A DNA stretch of 64,000 nucleotides from NCBI RefSeq assembly GCF_014201515.1, contig NZ_JACHEQ010000001.1, positions 1-64,000 of the forward strand, read 5' to 3'. Source of the stretch: Anoxybacillus mongoliensis (GTDB lineage: Bacteria; Bacillota; Bacilli; Bacillales; Anoxybacillaceae). Below the pieces are notes generated by a model. It was not told where the DNA came from, ran no database searches, and saw nothing but the letters and a program-made list of their open reading frames with translations. Position numbers and translations under genes: made by a program. Below are positions 7,502-17,180 of the stretch, in pieces. The stretch's first letter is position 1, and each line of letters begins with the position of its first letter.

Positions 7502-8350
7502 ATGAAACGACGAGATTTTTTGGAAACGTTTTTTTCTTTGTTCGTCAAAGGAGCATTGCTTTCAACGGCAGGATATATGTATGCGAAATATATTGAACCG
7601 CGACGGCTGACGGTACGGCGTTATGAGATCGTGCATCCGCTTATTCCAAAAAGCTTTGATGGCTGTCGGCTGCTTCAATTTAGCGATGTGCATATCGGAT
7701 ATCATTATACGGTTCGTCATTTTCAACAAGTCGTCGAACGAATGAATGACTTGAAGCCACATCTCATTTGTTTTACAGGCGATTTGCTTGATGAGCCGAA
7801 CAAATATGCACATGTCGATGCGATTACATCGCTGCTCTCCCAACTTCACGCTCCACTAGGCAAATTTTGTATTTATGGCAATCACGATCATGGTGGATAC
7901 GGCACAGACATATATAAACGAATGATGCACACGAGTGGATTTCGTTTACTTGTAAACGAATGGGTATCTGTCAAACGAGGTAGCGAACAAATTGTCATTG
8001 CTGGGTTGGATGATTTTATGCTCGGTAAGCCCAATTTCGCAAAAACGGTGCAACAGTTGCCAAAAGAAACGTATACGATCGCTTTAATTCATGAACCTGA
8101 TCTTGTGACGCAAGCAAGCGTCTATCCGTTTCATCTTCAGCTGTCTGGTCATAGCCACGGTGGACAAATTCAATTGCCGTGGATCGGTCCGCTCGTTACT
8201 CCACCGTTAGCGAAACAATACGTTGAAGGATTTTACGACGTCGAGCAGCTTACATTGTATGTTAATCGTGGGCTTGGTACGACGCGCATGCCATTTCGCT
8301 TTTTAACGCCGCCAGAACTCACGTTATTTACGTTAAAAGCCGGGTTATAA
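7502..8350 (+). CDS. ykuE: Metallophosphoesterase YkuE, Tat-exported
   Basis: 282 residues. The N-terminus has a twin-arginine signal (RRDFLE at 3-8 followed by a hydrophobic stretch to about 30). The calcineurin-like metal-binding motifs are all present: SDVH (61-64), TGDLLDE, GNHDHGG and SGHSHGGQ. B. subtilis YkuE is a Tat substrate held in the cell wall and a metal-dependent phosphoesterase. The ATG at 7502 has AAGG ten bases upstream; a TTG three codons earlier sits too close to that site. It is convergent with the Fluc pair and shares a terminator with it. Confidence 0.9.
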   Translation: MKRRDFLETFFSLFVKGALLSTAGYMYAKYIEPRRLTVRRYEIVHPLIPKSFDGCRLLQFSDVHIGYHYTVRHFQQVVERMNDLKPHLICFTGDLLDEPNKYAHVDAITSLLSQLHAPLGKFCIYGNHDHGGYGTDIYKRMMHTSGFRLLVNEWVSVKRGSEQIVIAGLDDFMLGKPNFAKTVQQLPKETYTIALIHEPDLVTQASVYPFHLQLSGHSHGGQIQLPWIGPLVTPPLAKQYVEGFYDVEQLTLYVNRGLGTTRMPFRFLTPPELTLFTLKAGL

Positions 8351-8363
8351 CATAAACCCGGCT
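8336..8363. terminator. Shared terminator of ykuE and crcB
   Basis: AAGCCGGGTT/AACCCGGCTT hairpin covering both stop codons (8345-8350 overlap). Confidence 0.7.
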
Positions 8364-8677
8364 TGGAACAACAATATGCTCCCAACGATTGACGCACCGA
8401 TATAAATTAGCGCCTCTTTATGTTGTTTATGCAATACAAGTTGAAGTGCTTCCACGCTAAATGTTGAAAACGTCGTAAACGCCCCGAAAAACCCGACTGT
8501 CACCCCAATCGATTGAACACCGGACGAAAGAGCGAAACCGAGCCCGAATGAACCGAGCCAGTTGATGAGCAAAATGGATAGCGGAACAGGTGATTGTTTT
8601 GTCCAACGTAGTAGCCATATGCCAAGCTTGTACCGACACCACGCACCTAATGCCCCACCAAGTGCTACATACATCAT
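8345..8677 (-). CDS. crcB: Fluoride channel subunit CrcB/FluC (second of pair)
   Basis: 110 residues, four membrane segments, with the family signature GFFGAFTTFSTFS about residues 63-75 and an early GGALGAWCRY motif. Fluc proteins are dual-topology dimers that let fluoride leave the cell passively; two adjacent non-identical genes usually give a heterodimer. It overlaps the upstream crcB copy by four bases (ATGA). Its 3' end overlaps convergent ykuE by six bases. Confidence 0.93.
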   Translation of the reverse strand: MMYVALGGALGAWCRYKLGIWLLRWTKQSPVPLSILLINWLGSFGLGFALSSGVQSIGVTVGFFGAFTTFSTFSVEALQLVLHKQHKEALIYIGASIVGSILLFQAGFML

Positions 8678-9063
8678 GACACTTCACCTACTTGTTTTCC
8701 GACTGCTCGTTCACCGACATATACGCCCGCATAACAACAAAGCAAGCCGCCAATAAAAGATATAAGTACATATCCGTTCGCTAATGTAGCATGTGTATGC
8801 CATAACATCACCGTTTCTTTACTAAACGTCGACATCGTCGTCAATCCGCCGCAAAATCCCGTACCGATCGCAAGTCGCAACCATTCAGCTATTTTCCGTT
8901 TTCCGACATAAGACGTCAGCGCACCGAGCAAAAATGAACCGATATAATTAACGAGCAACGTTCCCCACGGAAATGTGAGAAACGGAAAGATAAGCGCCAC
9001 ACCGTATCGACATAACGCCCCTAACGCTCCGCCTATGGCGACTGCTCCGCTTTCTTTCATCAT
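8674..9063 (-). CDS. crcB: Fluoride channel subunit CrcB/FluC (first of pair)
   Basis: 129 residues, four membrane segments, GGALGALCRYG near the N-terminus and GFCGGLTTMSTFSKE as the pore signature. Only six bases separate it from the ppk stop, and its GAGGTGAT ribosome site overlaps that stop, so it is transcribed with ppx and ppk. There is no room for a fluoride riboswitch directly ahead of it, unlike many crcB genes. Confidence 0.92.
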   Translation of the reverse strand: MMKESGAVAIGGALGALCRYGVALIFPFLTFPWGTLLVNYIGSFLLGALTSYVGKRKIAEWLRLAIGTGFCGGLTTMSTFSKETVMLWHTHATLANGYVLISFIGGLLCCYAGVYVGERAVGKQVGEVS

Positions 9064-9069
9064 ATCACC

Positions 9070-11163
9070 TCATTCTTCATCATCTGCAACATCGTAAGCC
9101 ATTTGAAACAATATCATTTGGCTGTCGATTTCTTCTTCTCCATCTTTTCGTTTCACATAATGATATTCCCCATGTTCATCTTGTTCACGCGCTTTGACGT
9201 TATCAGAAAGCAAAATGTGTAGCACCTCAATGAGTCGCTCTTTTAATTGTTGACGGAAAATCGGGAACAAAATTTCAATGCGCCGATCCATATTGCGCGT
9301 CATCCAGTCGGCAGACGATAAAAAGACGCGCGCTTGTCCGTGATGGTGAAAATAATAGACACGACTATGTTCTAAAAAGCGCCCGACGATGCTGCGAACG
9401 CGAATGTTTTCACTTACTCCTTCAATTTGTGGACGTAAACAACAAATACCGCGCACAATTAAATCAATTTGTACCCCCGCTTGCGACGCTTCATATAGCT
9501 TCATGATGAGCTGTTTATCTGTCAGCGAGTTCATTTTCGCGATGATGCGTCCATCACCGTATTGTTTATGGTAACGAATTTCTTCATCAATGAGTTGTAA
9601 AAATTGTTGTCGTAAATCAAACGGAGCGACGGATAAATGATGAAACGGTGGTTTTTCCATATAACCGCTTAAATAATTGAAAAAGTTTGTCGCATCTTCC
9701 CCAAATTGCTCGTTTGCTGTAATAAAGCCGAAGTCCGTATACACTTTCGCAGTCGCATCGTTATAGTTGCCTGTTCCTAAATGAACAAAACGTTCAATTT
9801 TTCCTTGTTTTTGCCGAACAATTAACGTAATTTTACTATGCGTTTTTAAATGCGTCATGCCATAAATGACGTGGCAACCTGCTTTTTCAAGCTCTTTTGC
9901 CCATTGCACGTTATTTTCTTCATCAAATCGCGCCTTCAATTCGACGAGAACGGTCACTTGTTTCCCGTTTTCCGCCGCACGCTTTAACGCTTCAATAATC
10001 GGTGAATCACCACTCACACGATATAGCGTCTGTTTAATGGCTAACACATCCGGGTCATCTGCCGCATCAGAAATGAAATCGATGACAGGTTCAAACGACT
10101 CATACGGATGATGAAATAATAAATCGTGCTCTTTCGCTTTTTCAAATATGTCTTCGTCATCATCTAAATCCTTTGGCGGTTGTGGAATGAGCGTTTCAAA
10201 AATTAAATGTTCTTTGTATCGCGCCACTTCATGATAAAACGAAAATAAAAACGTTAAATCAATTGGTCCATCAATTTTGTACACATCTTTTTCATGAATT
10301 TCTAGCTCATCTAATAAATAGTCGAGCACCCATTCGTCAAATCCTTTTTTACTCATTTCAAGTCGAATGGCCGCGCCCCACTTTCGCTTTTTTAACTCTT
10401 TTTCAATTTCTTTTAATAAGTCGCGTGCCCCTTCTTCATGAATCGTTAAATCTGCGTTGCGTGTAATGCGAAATTGTGTGACGGATGAGACGGTGTATCC
10501 TTTAAATAACGTATAAATAAATGTCGTAATGACATCTTCTAATAGCGCATAAGCGTGCGTGTCGCTATGTGTAGGCAAAGGAATGAAACGACGTAACACA
10601 GCAGGCACTTGTACAATCGCTAATTTTTTTCGATCGTCATCATCTTCTTCATCATCTTCAAGGACGATTGCTAAATTTAAGCTTTTGTTTAACAACATCG
10701 GAAACGGACGATACGCATCAACAGCCATCGGCGTTAACACAGGAAAAATATTTTTCATAAAATACGTTTGCAAGTATGTTCGTTGCTCATCGTTCCATTC
10801 GTGTGGCGCAAGCAAATGTACCCCTTCCTCATGCAACATCGGCAATAACGTCCGATTGTACATGTCGTACTGCAACCGAACGAGCTCATGCGTTTTTTTC
10901 GCAATTTTTTTCAACTGTTCTTTCGGCGTTAGTCCTGCTTTATTTTCTGGCTTATTAAAACCGGCCTTCACTTGATCTTTTAAGCCAGCGACGCGCACCA
11001 TAAAAAACTCATCTAAATTCGAGCTGAAAATCGCTAAAAATTTTAATCGTTCTAATAACGGATTGCGTTCGTCCATCGCCTCTTGCAAGACGCGCTCGTT
11101 GAACGCTAGCCAACTTAATTCGCGGTTGTTGTAATACATCGGGTGACTAAAATCCATCCTCAT
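9070..11163 (-). CDS. ppk: Polyphosphate kinase
   Basis: Makes polyphosphate from ATP, reversibly. 697 residues, normal for Ppk1: N-terminal domain opening with NRELSWLAFNERVL, a head domain, and two phospholipase-D-like catalytic domains. The phospho-accepting histidine region reads YGMTHLKTHSKITL, followed by HLGTGNYND. An acidic run DDEEDDDDRKK occurs near residue 175. It overlaps ppx by four bases, so ppx-ppk-crcB-crcB form an operon. Confidence 0.95.
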   Translation of the reverse strand: MRMDFSHPMYYNNRELSWLAFNERVLQEAMDERNPLLERLKFLAIFSSNLDEFFMVRVAGLKDQVKAGFNKPENKAGLTPKEQLKKIAKKTHELVRLQYDMYNRTLLPMLHEEGVHLLAPHEWNDEQRTYLQTYFMKNIFPVLTPMAVDAYRPFPMLLNKSLNLAIVLEDDEEDDDDRKKLAIVQVPAVLRRFIPLPTHSDTHAYALLEDVITTFIYTLFKGYTVSSVTQFRITRNADLTIHEEGARDLLKEIEKELKKRKWGAAIRLEMSKKGFDEWVLDYLLDELEIHEKDVYKIDGPIDLTFLFSFYHEVARYKEHLIFETLIPQPPKDLDDDEDIFEKAKEHDLLFHHPYESFEPVIDFISDAADDPDVLAIKQTLYRVSGDSPIIEALKRAAENGKQVTVLVELKARFDEENNVQWAKELEKAGCHVIYGMTHLKTHSKITLIVRQKQGKIERFVHLGTGNYNDATAKVYTDFGFITANEQFGEDATNFFNYLSGYMEKPPFHHLSVAPFDLRQQFLQLIDEEIRYHKQYGDGRIIAKMNSLTDKQLIMKLYEASQAGVQIDLIVRGICCLRPQIEGVSENIRVRSIVGRFLEHSRVYYFHHHGQARVFLSSADWMTRNMDRRIEILFPIFRQQLKERLIEVLHILLSDNVKAREQDEHGEYHYVKRKDGEEEIDSQMILFQMAYDVADDEE

Positions 11164-12671
11164 CCCTCCAAATGAAACTGTAATTGAATCGGGCGTTTTA
11201 ACATTTTTTCCATATGTTTTTTATGTTTTTCCGCTTGATACTCCTCCGCCTTAAACGATTGACTGCAAAAAATGTGTATGACGATCGTTTCTTGTTGAAG
11301 TTCGAGTTGCAGGCGGTTGACGATATTTCGCTTCGTGTCGTTTAAGCTATAAGCAAATTTTAACAAGGCACCAAGAAAACGAAGCTTTTTTTGTTCAGCA
11401 CGTGTAAACCATGTGTGAAACGGCTGGACGTATTGTTTAAACAACGTTTTATTTTTAAATGAAGCAACAAGTGCTAATTGCACACGATCGCGATGGCTTA
11501 ATCCGTCAATCGTTCGATTAGCTAAAAGGTAAAACGTATGTTGGCTACTCGCTTCTTCATCGACATATTGTCCTAAATAAAACACGTGGGTAGCGCGTTT
11601 TAATAAAACGAGATCTTCGCCTGTCAATGGGAAAAGGGAGAGCGAACGCATTTGTTCAAACAGTTGAATAACTAGTTTTAATACGTGCTGCACATGATTT
11701 GTATTCACTTCGTAGTCTTGGGCTAATTCAAAAAAACTCTCATCTAATACGCTGGGAAAAATAATCGGTCCAAACTGTTCGTAAAAAATGCCGTCGCGCA
11801 ATCCTTTTCGACTTAAAATAAACATCGTCGCATCGACCGTTTCGTATAACGTTTGGAACACTTCGACAGCTGGAATAATTAAATCAGCCCGATCTTTCGA
11901 TAACGCCTCCACTTTTTGAAGTTGTTCAAATGTAAGAGCGCGCAAATATTTTTTTACTTGCACGATATGCTCACGATTCATTTCATATTGATGAATGCCG
12001 GCAATCGGGTAGTTTTGCAACATTTGATGTACTTGGACGACGTTGCGGGCGCTTCCGCCAATCGCAATGATCGGCAAGCGACGTTGTTTGAGCCACGGAA
12101 GCGATTGAAATTGCTTTTCGACGTATGCCCGTAACGTTTGTAGTTCTTCATCCGTTGGCACGTTTCCAGCGACAAATTCACGCTTTAGCGATAGCGCGCC
12201 AAACGGAAAGCTATGATAGTCGACAAGTTCGCGATTGTAAAAATACGTTACTTCCGTACTTCCACCGCCAATATCAATCGTAATTCCTTCATGAAACGAT
12301 GTCGATTGAATGACCGCTAAAAAACCGTAGTATGCTTCTTCATATTCGGATAAAATACGAATACGAAAATCGGTTCGTTCCGCAACGATACGAACGATGT
12401 CGTCGCGATTGCGCGCTTGACGAATCGTTGCCGTTGCGACACATTTCACATCGTGCAACCGATGGAAGCGCGTCACATCTTGAAACGTAAGAAGCCCGTC
12501 TAAAAGAACGCGCAATCCTTCCTCCGTGAACCAACCGTCTTCAGTTAAATAGTTGCGCAAGCGAGCGGCAATTTTTACGTTTTCTCTTTCGCGTAAACGC
12601 CCGCTTTTACTTTGTTCGTAAATGACAAGACGCATCGTATTTGAGCCAATATCAATAATACCGTACTTCAA
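11160..12671 (-). CDS. ppx: Exopolyphosphatase Ppx/GppA
   Basis: Cleaves terminal phosphate from polyphosphate or pppGpp. 503 residues with the actin-like ATPase fold: DIGSNTMRLV at 7-16 and DIGGGSTEV near 144, then a C-terminal HD-like helical region. Start is TTG 12671 with GGGAGG seven bases upstream. Pairing with ppk in one operon gives opposing synthesis and degradation of polyphosphate. Confidence 0.93.
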   Translation of the reverse strand: MKYGIIDIGSNTMRLVIYEQSKSGRLRERENVKIAARLRNYLTEDGWFTEEGLRVLLDGLLTFQDVTRFHRLHDVKCVATATIRQARNRDDIVRIVAERTDFRIRILSEYEEAYYGFLAVIQSTSFHEGITIDIGGGSTEVTYFYNRELVDYHSFPFGALSLKREFVAGNVPTDEELQTLRAYVEKQFQSLPWLKQRRLPIIAIGGSARNVVQVHQMLQNYPIAGIHQYEMNREHIVQVKKYLRALTFEQLQKVEALSKDRADLIIPAVEVFQTLYETVDATMFILSRKGLRDGIFYEQFGPIIFPSVLDESFFELAQDYEVNTNHVQHVLKLVIQLFEQMRSLSLFPLTGEDLVLLKRATHVFYLGQYVDEEASSQHTFYLLANRTIDGLSHRDRVQLALVASFKNKTLFKQYVQPFHTWFTRAEQKKLRFLGALLKFAYSLNDTKRNIVNRLQLELQQETIVIHIFCSQSFKAEEYQAEKHKKHMEKMLKRPIQLQFHLEG

Positions 12672-12728
12672 CGTTCAACCTCCCTAAAAAAATAAATTGA
12701 AAATTTTCCAAAAACATAAACGATCGTG

Positions 12729-12734
12729 TATAAT
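12729..12734 (+). promoter_or_regulatory. TATAAT box ahead of ykyB
   Basis: Perfect -10 hexamer 36 bases before the ykyB start; the -35 region at the right distance is weak. Confidence 0.45.
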
Positions 12735-12769
12735 ATAAATGTACCAAAATGAAAAGGAGTTGAGTAAAT

Positions 12770-13210
12770 ATGGAAACAGTCGAATGCACCGTTGAAAATT
12801 TGTCGGTCGCGCTGTTTACTGTCAACCGTCATGCGAAAACAGCTTTAAACCCTTCTTACTTGTATTTATTAAAGAAAAAAACGATTGAAAAAATGCTCGA
12901 AGAAGGAAAAGCGAAAAAAGTTGGGCTTCATTTTTCCCGAAATCCGAAGTACAGCCAACAAAAATCGGATGTGCTTGTGGCGATCGGTGCGTATTACTTC
13001 CACATACCTCCAACAAAAGAAGACTTCAAGCATTTGCCTCATCTCGGTACGTTGGACGATTCATATCGCAACCCTGTTGTTAAAATGCCGTTGTCTCAAG
13101 CGAAGCGATTATTACAAGCGTATACAGGCATTTCACCAGAAGATGCCGAGCCGAAAGCGAAAAGGTACGATTGGGCACGTCCGCATCGGTTCGGGAAAAC
13201 GTTTCGATAA
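12770..13210 (+). CDS. ykyB: YkyB family protein
   Basis: 146 residues, basic, similar to B. subtilis YkyB, whose function is unknown. No membrane segment or signal peptide. Conserved-looking stretches are VNRHAKTA and HFSRNPKYSQQKSDVLVAIG. AAAAGGAG precedes the ATG. It is monocistronic, between a divergent ppx promoter region and a shared terminator. Confidence 0.85.
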   Translation: METVECTVENLSVALFTVNRHAKTALNPSYLYLLKKKTIEKMLEEGKAKKVGLHFSRNPKYSQQKSDVLVAIGAYYFHIPPTKEDFKHLPHLGTLDDSYRNPVVKMPLSQAKRLLQAYTGISPEDAEPKAKRYDWARPHRFGKTFR

Positions 13211-13266
13211 GGACAAGCCTCCTTCGAAAAGTAACAAGCATATTTATACACTCTATTATATTACAC

Positions 13267-13299
13267 AAAAGGGCGGCCTCTTAATGAGATCGCCCTTTT
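13267..13299. terminator. Bidirectional terminator of ykyB and the GGDEF-EAL gene
   Basis: AAAAGGGCG/CGCCCTTTT stem with an inner CTC/GAG extension. It lies directly after the stop of the minus-strand gene and 57 bases after ykyB. Confidence 0.75.
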
Positions 13300-13300
13300 C

Positions 13301-14878
13301 TTATTGGACTAATTGTTCAAATTGTTCAGCGGAGAGCGGTTTGCTGAAGTAATAGCCTTGGGCACGGTCACATCCTTCGTTTCGTAAAATAGCGAGCTGT
13401 TGTTCCGTTTCAACCCCTTCAGCAACGACTTTCATCTGCAAGCTGTGTGCCACCTGAATGACAGCTCGAACGATCGATAAATCGTATGAATGTTTCACCA
13501 TATCTTGTACAAATGAACGGTCAATTTTAATAATATCAACCGGCAATTTTTTTAAATAGTTTAACGAAGAATAGCCTGTCCCAAAATCATCGACAGCCAG
13601 TTGCAATCCTAAACTTTTTAATGACTGCAACTGGGCGAGCACATAGTCGACGTGATGCATCGCCATACTTTCAGTAATTTCTAATTTCAAGCAAAACGGG
13701 TCTAAATCGTACGTGTGCAACACATGTTCAATATGTTTGACTAAATCTGCTTGCAAAAATTGTTTAATCGATACGTTTACGCCAATTTGAACGTGAGGAA
13801 GTCCTTTTCTCCTCCATGCTTTACTTTGTTCACATACTTGACGCAATACCCAATCGCCAAGCGGTTGAATTAAATTCGTTTCTTCAGCAATCGGAATAAA
13901 CGTTGCCGGTGAAATCCAACCGCGCTTCGGATGAAACCAGCGAAGCAGCGCTTCAACTGCCACAATATCGCCTGTTTGAATGTCGACAATTGGTTGATAG
14001 TGAAGCGTAAATTCATTTTGTTTTAACGCTTTGCGAATGCTATGTTGAATGTACAGTTTTTCTTCGTTCGTCTTTTTTAATTCGTTCGTATAAAAACAGT
14101 ACGTATTTCCACCGTTTTCCTTTGCGATTTCAAGCGCTAAATCGGCAGATGAAATGAGCGTCGTCCAATCGGTCGCATCATGAGGAAAGACGCTTACCCC
14201 AATGCTTGGCGTCACGGTTAACTCTTGTTCAGTCAGCTGAAATGGAGTCGTAAATAGTTGAATGACGTCGCCAATGATACGACGCAATTCATTTCGATCA
14301 GTCGTATAAAAAGCGAGAAAAAATTGGTCGCGCGCTTGTCTTGCGACGATGCCACCTTCATAGCGACGCAGTCGCTCTGCCACTTGCTTCAACAACTCAT
14401 TTCCGCACTCATATCCAATTAAATCGTTAATAAATTTAAAACGATCTAAATTGAGCGACAATAATGCAAACGGCTCACGTTTATTCATACGCTCGCGAAG
14501 CATTTGGCTAAACGAATCGTATGATAACACACCTGTTAATATGTCCGAACCGTCATGATCTAACAAAAAGCATCCTGTCCAAATGAGATGCGAATGAAAC
14601 GAATATACGTGCATGTATGCCGGGCGATGATCAACGATCGTTTTTCCGCGCCACGTATCATTCGTATGTAATGCGACAACAGCTTCATGGGCACGGTCAA
14701 CCAATTGTTGGACGGCTCCATAACGGCGTGACAACTGTTTCATAAACGAGTCGTCCATATATACGATCGTTCCATCCTCATTCGTAACAAAAAAAATCGC
14801 ATACTGTTCAAACTGTTGTCCAACGGCCTCCCATTTCATAAATGGAGGGTGTTGGTACAGAAACTGCTGTTCATTCAT
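13301..14878 (-). CDS. PAS-GGDEF-EAL protein, predicted cyclic-di-GMP phosphodiesterase
   Basis: 525 residues without membrane segments. A PAS-like domain (about 15-105) is followed by GGDEF (about 110-265) and EAL (about 275-522). The GGDEF signature is replaced by ARDQF (in RQARDQFFLAF), so diguanylate cyclase activity should be lost, though the domain may still bind GTP as an allosteric input. The EAL part looks intact: EALLRW, LEITES, DDFGTGYSSLNYL and AEGVET are all present, so it should hydrolyse cyclic-di-GMP. GAGG lies eight bases before the ATG. It is the likely opponent of the GGDEF enzymes at 27582 and 36647. Confidence 0.92.
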   Translation of the reverse strand: MNEQQFLYQHPPFMKWEAVGQQFEQYAIFFVTNEDGTIVYMDDSFMKQLSRRYGAVQQLVDRAHEAVVALHTNDTWRGKTIVDHRPAYMHVYSFHSHLIWTGCFLLDHDGSDILTGVLSYDSFSQMLRERMNKREPFALLSLNLDRFKFINDLIGYECGNELLKQVAERLRRYEGGIVARQARDQFFLAFYTTDRNELRRIIGDVIQLFTTPFQLTEQELTVTPSIGVSVFPHDATDWTTLISSADLALEIAKENGGNTYCFYTNELKKTNEEKLYIQHSIRKALKQNEFTLHYQPIVDIQTGDIVAVEALLRWFHPKRGWISPATFIPIAEETNLIQPLGDWVLRQVCEQSKAWRRKGLPHVQIGVNVSIKQFLQADLVKHIEHVLHTYDLDPFCLKLEITESMAMHHVDYVLAQLQSLKSLGLQLAVDDFGTGYSSLNYLKKLPVDIIKIDRSFVQDMVKHSYDLSIVRAVIQVAHSLQMKVVAEGVETEQQLAILRNEGCDRAQGYYFSKPLSAEQFEQLVQ

Positions 14879-14970
14879 GTTGTAATCCTCGCTTTTTGTT
14901 TTCTTCCCTCCCCCTTTATTAAAACATATGGTTCGACAATTGAAAATAGCTTTTCATGAAGAAATACAAA

Positions 14971-16083
14971 TTAGTCAATTGTTCCTGTTCGTAAAATCGA
15001 TACGTTCACATCGACATCGATTTGTGTATCTTGATACAACTTGTCCCATTGCTTTGGCGTCAATTGCAATTTGCGCACCGAATGGTCATATATTTGCCCA
15101 AATCCGATCGGATCGGTTTTGTATGCTTTTAATTTCGCTAATAACTGCTCGATTTCTTTTTTCATTTGTTTTTCGATTGCTCGTTCTAAAACATGAATAT
15201 TGGCTTGCATAATCGGTTTCATTTTTTCAGACATCTCTAAAATTTCTGTTTGCATTTTTACTGTCACACGAAAATGCGGCGTTGGTTTTTGACTGACGAA
15301 TGTAATTTTTCGTTTCGTGCGAATTTCGTTCATAACGATATTCACTTTTTTCCCCTTTTTCTTGATTAACAATGGGGCTACTTCATCTCGAGACACCGTA
15401 ATATTTTTTAGTCCTGTGTTATATTCCGACGCAAGCATTTTAATATAAAAACTTTCATCAAGTCGCACCGTTCCAACAAATTTGTCTCCGCGAAATAACG
15501 CCACTTTTTCAATAATCGGTTTATCATCACGCAATGATAAACAAGGTAATACAGGGTCTTTGCCGACGTCGTAATAGCTATGAATAAACTCATGTAACGT
15601 CGCAGCAAGCAACGACTCGCTCCGCAAGTTTTTTTCGATTAATCGGTATAAGTATGTTCCTATATCTGGCGTATCTTCGTGTTTTTTACTTTTTACTACT
15701 TGCTTCGCGCTCGGTTCGGCAACCGCCAAGTAGACGAGCGATCCGATATTCGCATCGCGTTGCAACGTATCGGTTAATGAAAAAATGCCATCTTTCTCCG
15801 CTAATTCTTTTCCATATAGGACAACGCGAATTTGTCCCGAGCCTAAATCGTGGCTCGTTTGTGCTTCTAAATCTTGACGAGCGCCTTTACTCGTTTTATT
15901 TGTCGCTTCAATCACTTCCGACATCGACGAGCCTGCCGTTTGAAACGAAAGCATAACCGAACCGACTTCGTATAAATTTCCTTTTTTATCAAATCCTGCT
16001 GTCGTAATAATACCTTGTCTTTCTAACACGCGTGGCGAGACGCAACCACTTAGTAACAACATACAAGCAATGAGCCATTTCAT
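14971..16083 (-). CDS. Spore germination lipoprotein, GerC family
   Basis: 370 residues of the Ger(x)C family. The lipoprotein signal MKWLIACMLLLSGC gives a lipobox LSGC with Cys14. Start 16083 has GGGGAG upstream and overlaps the gerB-like stop by four bases. In GerA-type receptors the C subunit sits on the outer face of the spore inner membrane and is needed for nutrient-triggered germination. It is the last gene of a gerA-gerB-gerC operon; which nutrient is sensed cannot be told. Confidence 0.9.
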   Translation of the reverse strand: MKWLIACMLLLSGCVSPRVLERQGIITTAGFDKKGNLYEVGSVMLSFQTAGSSMSEVIEATNKTSKGARQDLEAQTSHDLGSGQIRVVLYGKELAEKDGIFSLTDTLQRDANIGSLVYLAVAEPSAKQVVKSKKHEDTPDIGTYLYRLIEKNLRSESLLAATLHEFIHSYYDVGKDPVLPCLSLRDDKPIIEKVALFRGDKFVGTVRLDESFYIKMLASEYNTGLKNITVSRDEVAPLLIKKKGKKVNIVMNEIRTKRKITFVSQKPTPHFRVTVKMQTEILEMSEKMKPIMQANIHVLERAIEKQMKKEIEQLLAKLKAYKTDPIGFGQIYDHSVRKLQLTPKQWDKLYQDTQIDVDVNVSILRTGTID

Positions 16084-17180
16084 TTGTTGCTCCCCTTTAT
16101 CCACATTTTCATGCGCACAAATACATATAAAAAAAACGGATAAATAAAGCTAAATCCGAATCCGTAATACCCCACTTTGTCGATAAATTCATTAATGGTC
16201 GCTCGTTTTTCAAAAAATAAAGCGAGCGCATAAGCAACACACGCAAAAATGAATAACAAATATTTTTGTTTGACGTGAAAAAGCGCTTTTCCGCCGCGCG
16301 TCATCGCCCACATAAACATAAGTAAATTCGGTAAAATGACGAGCAACCAAAGCGGAATAACGACATATTCAAATCGTTCAATAAACGGAAATTTAATGAT
16401 TGTAAACATCGATAACGATGCCCAAATGGTGACATCGAGTTGCATTGGGCTAAAAAAAACAATCGCAATGACCGTCACGGAAGCTACGAGAAATGTTGTG
16501 AGTAACACGCCAAGTTGGGCGTAACGATGCGCGCGTTGTTTTTCTTTTACGAACGGATAAACGATGTATAATACTTCAAACCCGAGCATCGTATACGCTG
16601 TTTTTAATACGCCGTTTGTCATTTGTTTTGGTGTCGCTTCCCAAATAGGAAGTAAATGGATCCATTCCGCGTATTTAAGCGGTTGAAAGACAACGATGAC
16701 AATCCAAATCGTCATAAAAAATGTTAAAAAACTGACACCTGCTACGAGGCGAAATCCGCCACCGTATAGCGCATATACCGTTAAAACGACTAAAATCAGT
16801 GTCCCGCCCCAAAGGGGAAAATCAGGATACATCCACGTTAATGCCATTTCCACATAACCTAATAAAATGGACGTATACGCCATTAAAAAATAAACGACAA
16901 CCGCTGCGTTAACGACCCAACCGAGCACTCGTCCGTAAACGAACGTATGAAGCGAAAAAATGTTATCATATTCTGTTTGTTTTAACGTTTGATAAATGAC
17001 GAAAACGACGAGATGAATCCATAGACCGCTTAGCAACACTGCAATCCACGCATCTTGACGCGCTTCGACGAAAATGACGCGCTGCACACCGACAATTCCA
17101 AGTCCAATTTGCGCAGTATGAACGAGAAAAAAAACGAGGTATGCGTTAATCGATAGCCGTTCGTGTGGCGTTTTCATCAT
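16080..17180 (-). CDS. Spore germination permease-like protein, GerB family
   Basis: 366 residues with about ten membrane segments, of the APC-superfamily spore permease group. B subunits carry the nutrient-binding pocket of GerA-type receptors. Its start overlaps the end of the gerA-like gene and its end overlaps the gerC-like gene, each by four bases, so the three subunits are translationally coupled. Confidence 0.9.
   Translation of the reverse strand: MMKTPHERLSINAYLVFFLVHTAQIGLGIVGVQRVIFVEARQDAWIAVLLSGLWIHLVVFVIYQTLKQTEYDNIFSLHTFVYGRVLGWVVNAAVVVYFLMAYTSILLGYVEMALTWMYPDFPLWGGTLILVVLTVYALYGGGFRLVAGVSFLTFFMTIWIVIVVFQPLKYAEWIHLLPIWEATPKQMTNGVLKTAYTMLGFEVLYIVYPFVKEKQRAHRYAQLGVLLTTFLVASVTVIAIVFFSPMQLDVTIWASLSMFTIIKFPFIERFEYVVIPLWLLVILPNLLMFMWAMTRGGKALFHVKQKYLLFIFACVAYALALFFEKRATINEFIDKVGYYGFGFSFIYPFFLYVFVRMKMWIKGSNK

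Noticed and set aside
9064-9070. Fluoride riboswitch before crcB
   Set aside because: Only six bases separate ppk from crcB and no riboswitch pseudoknot is visible in the 3' end of ppk.
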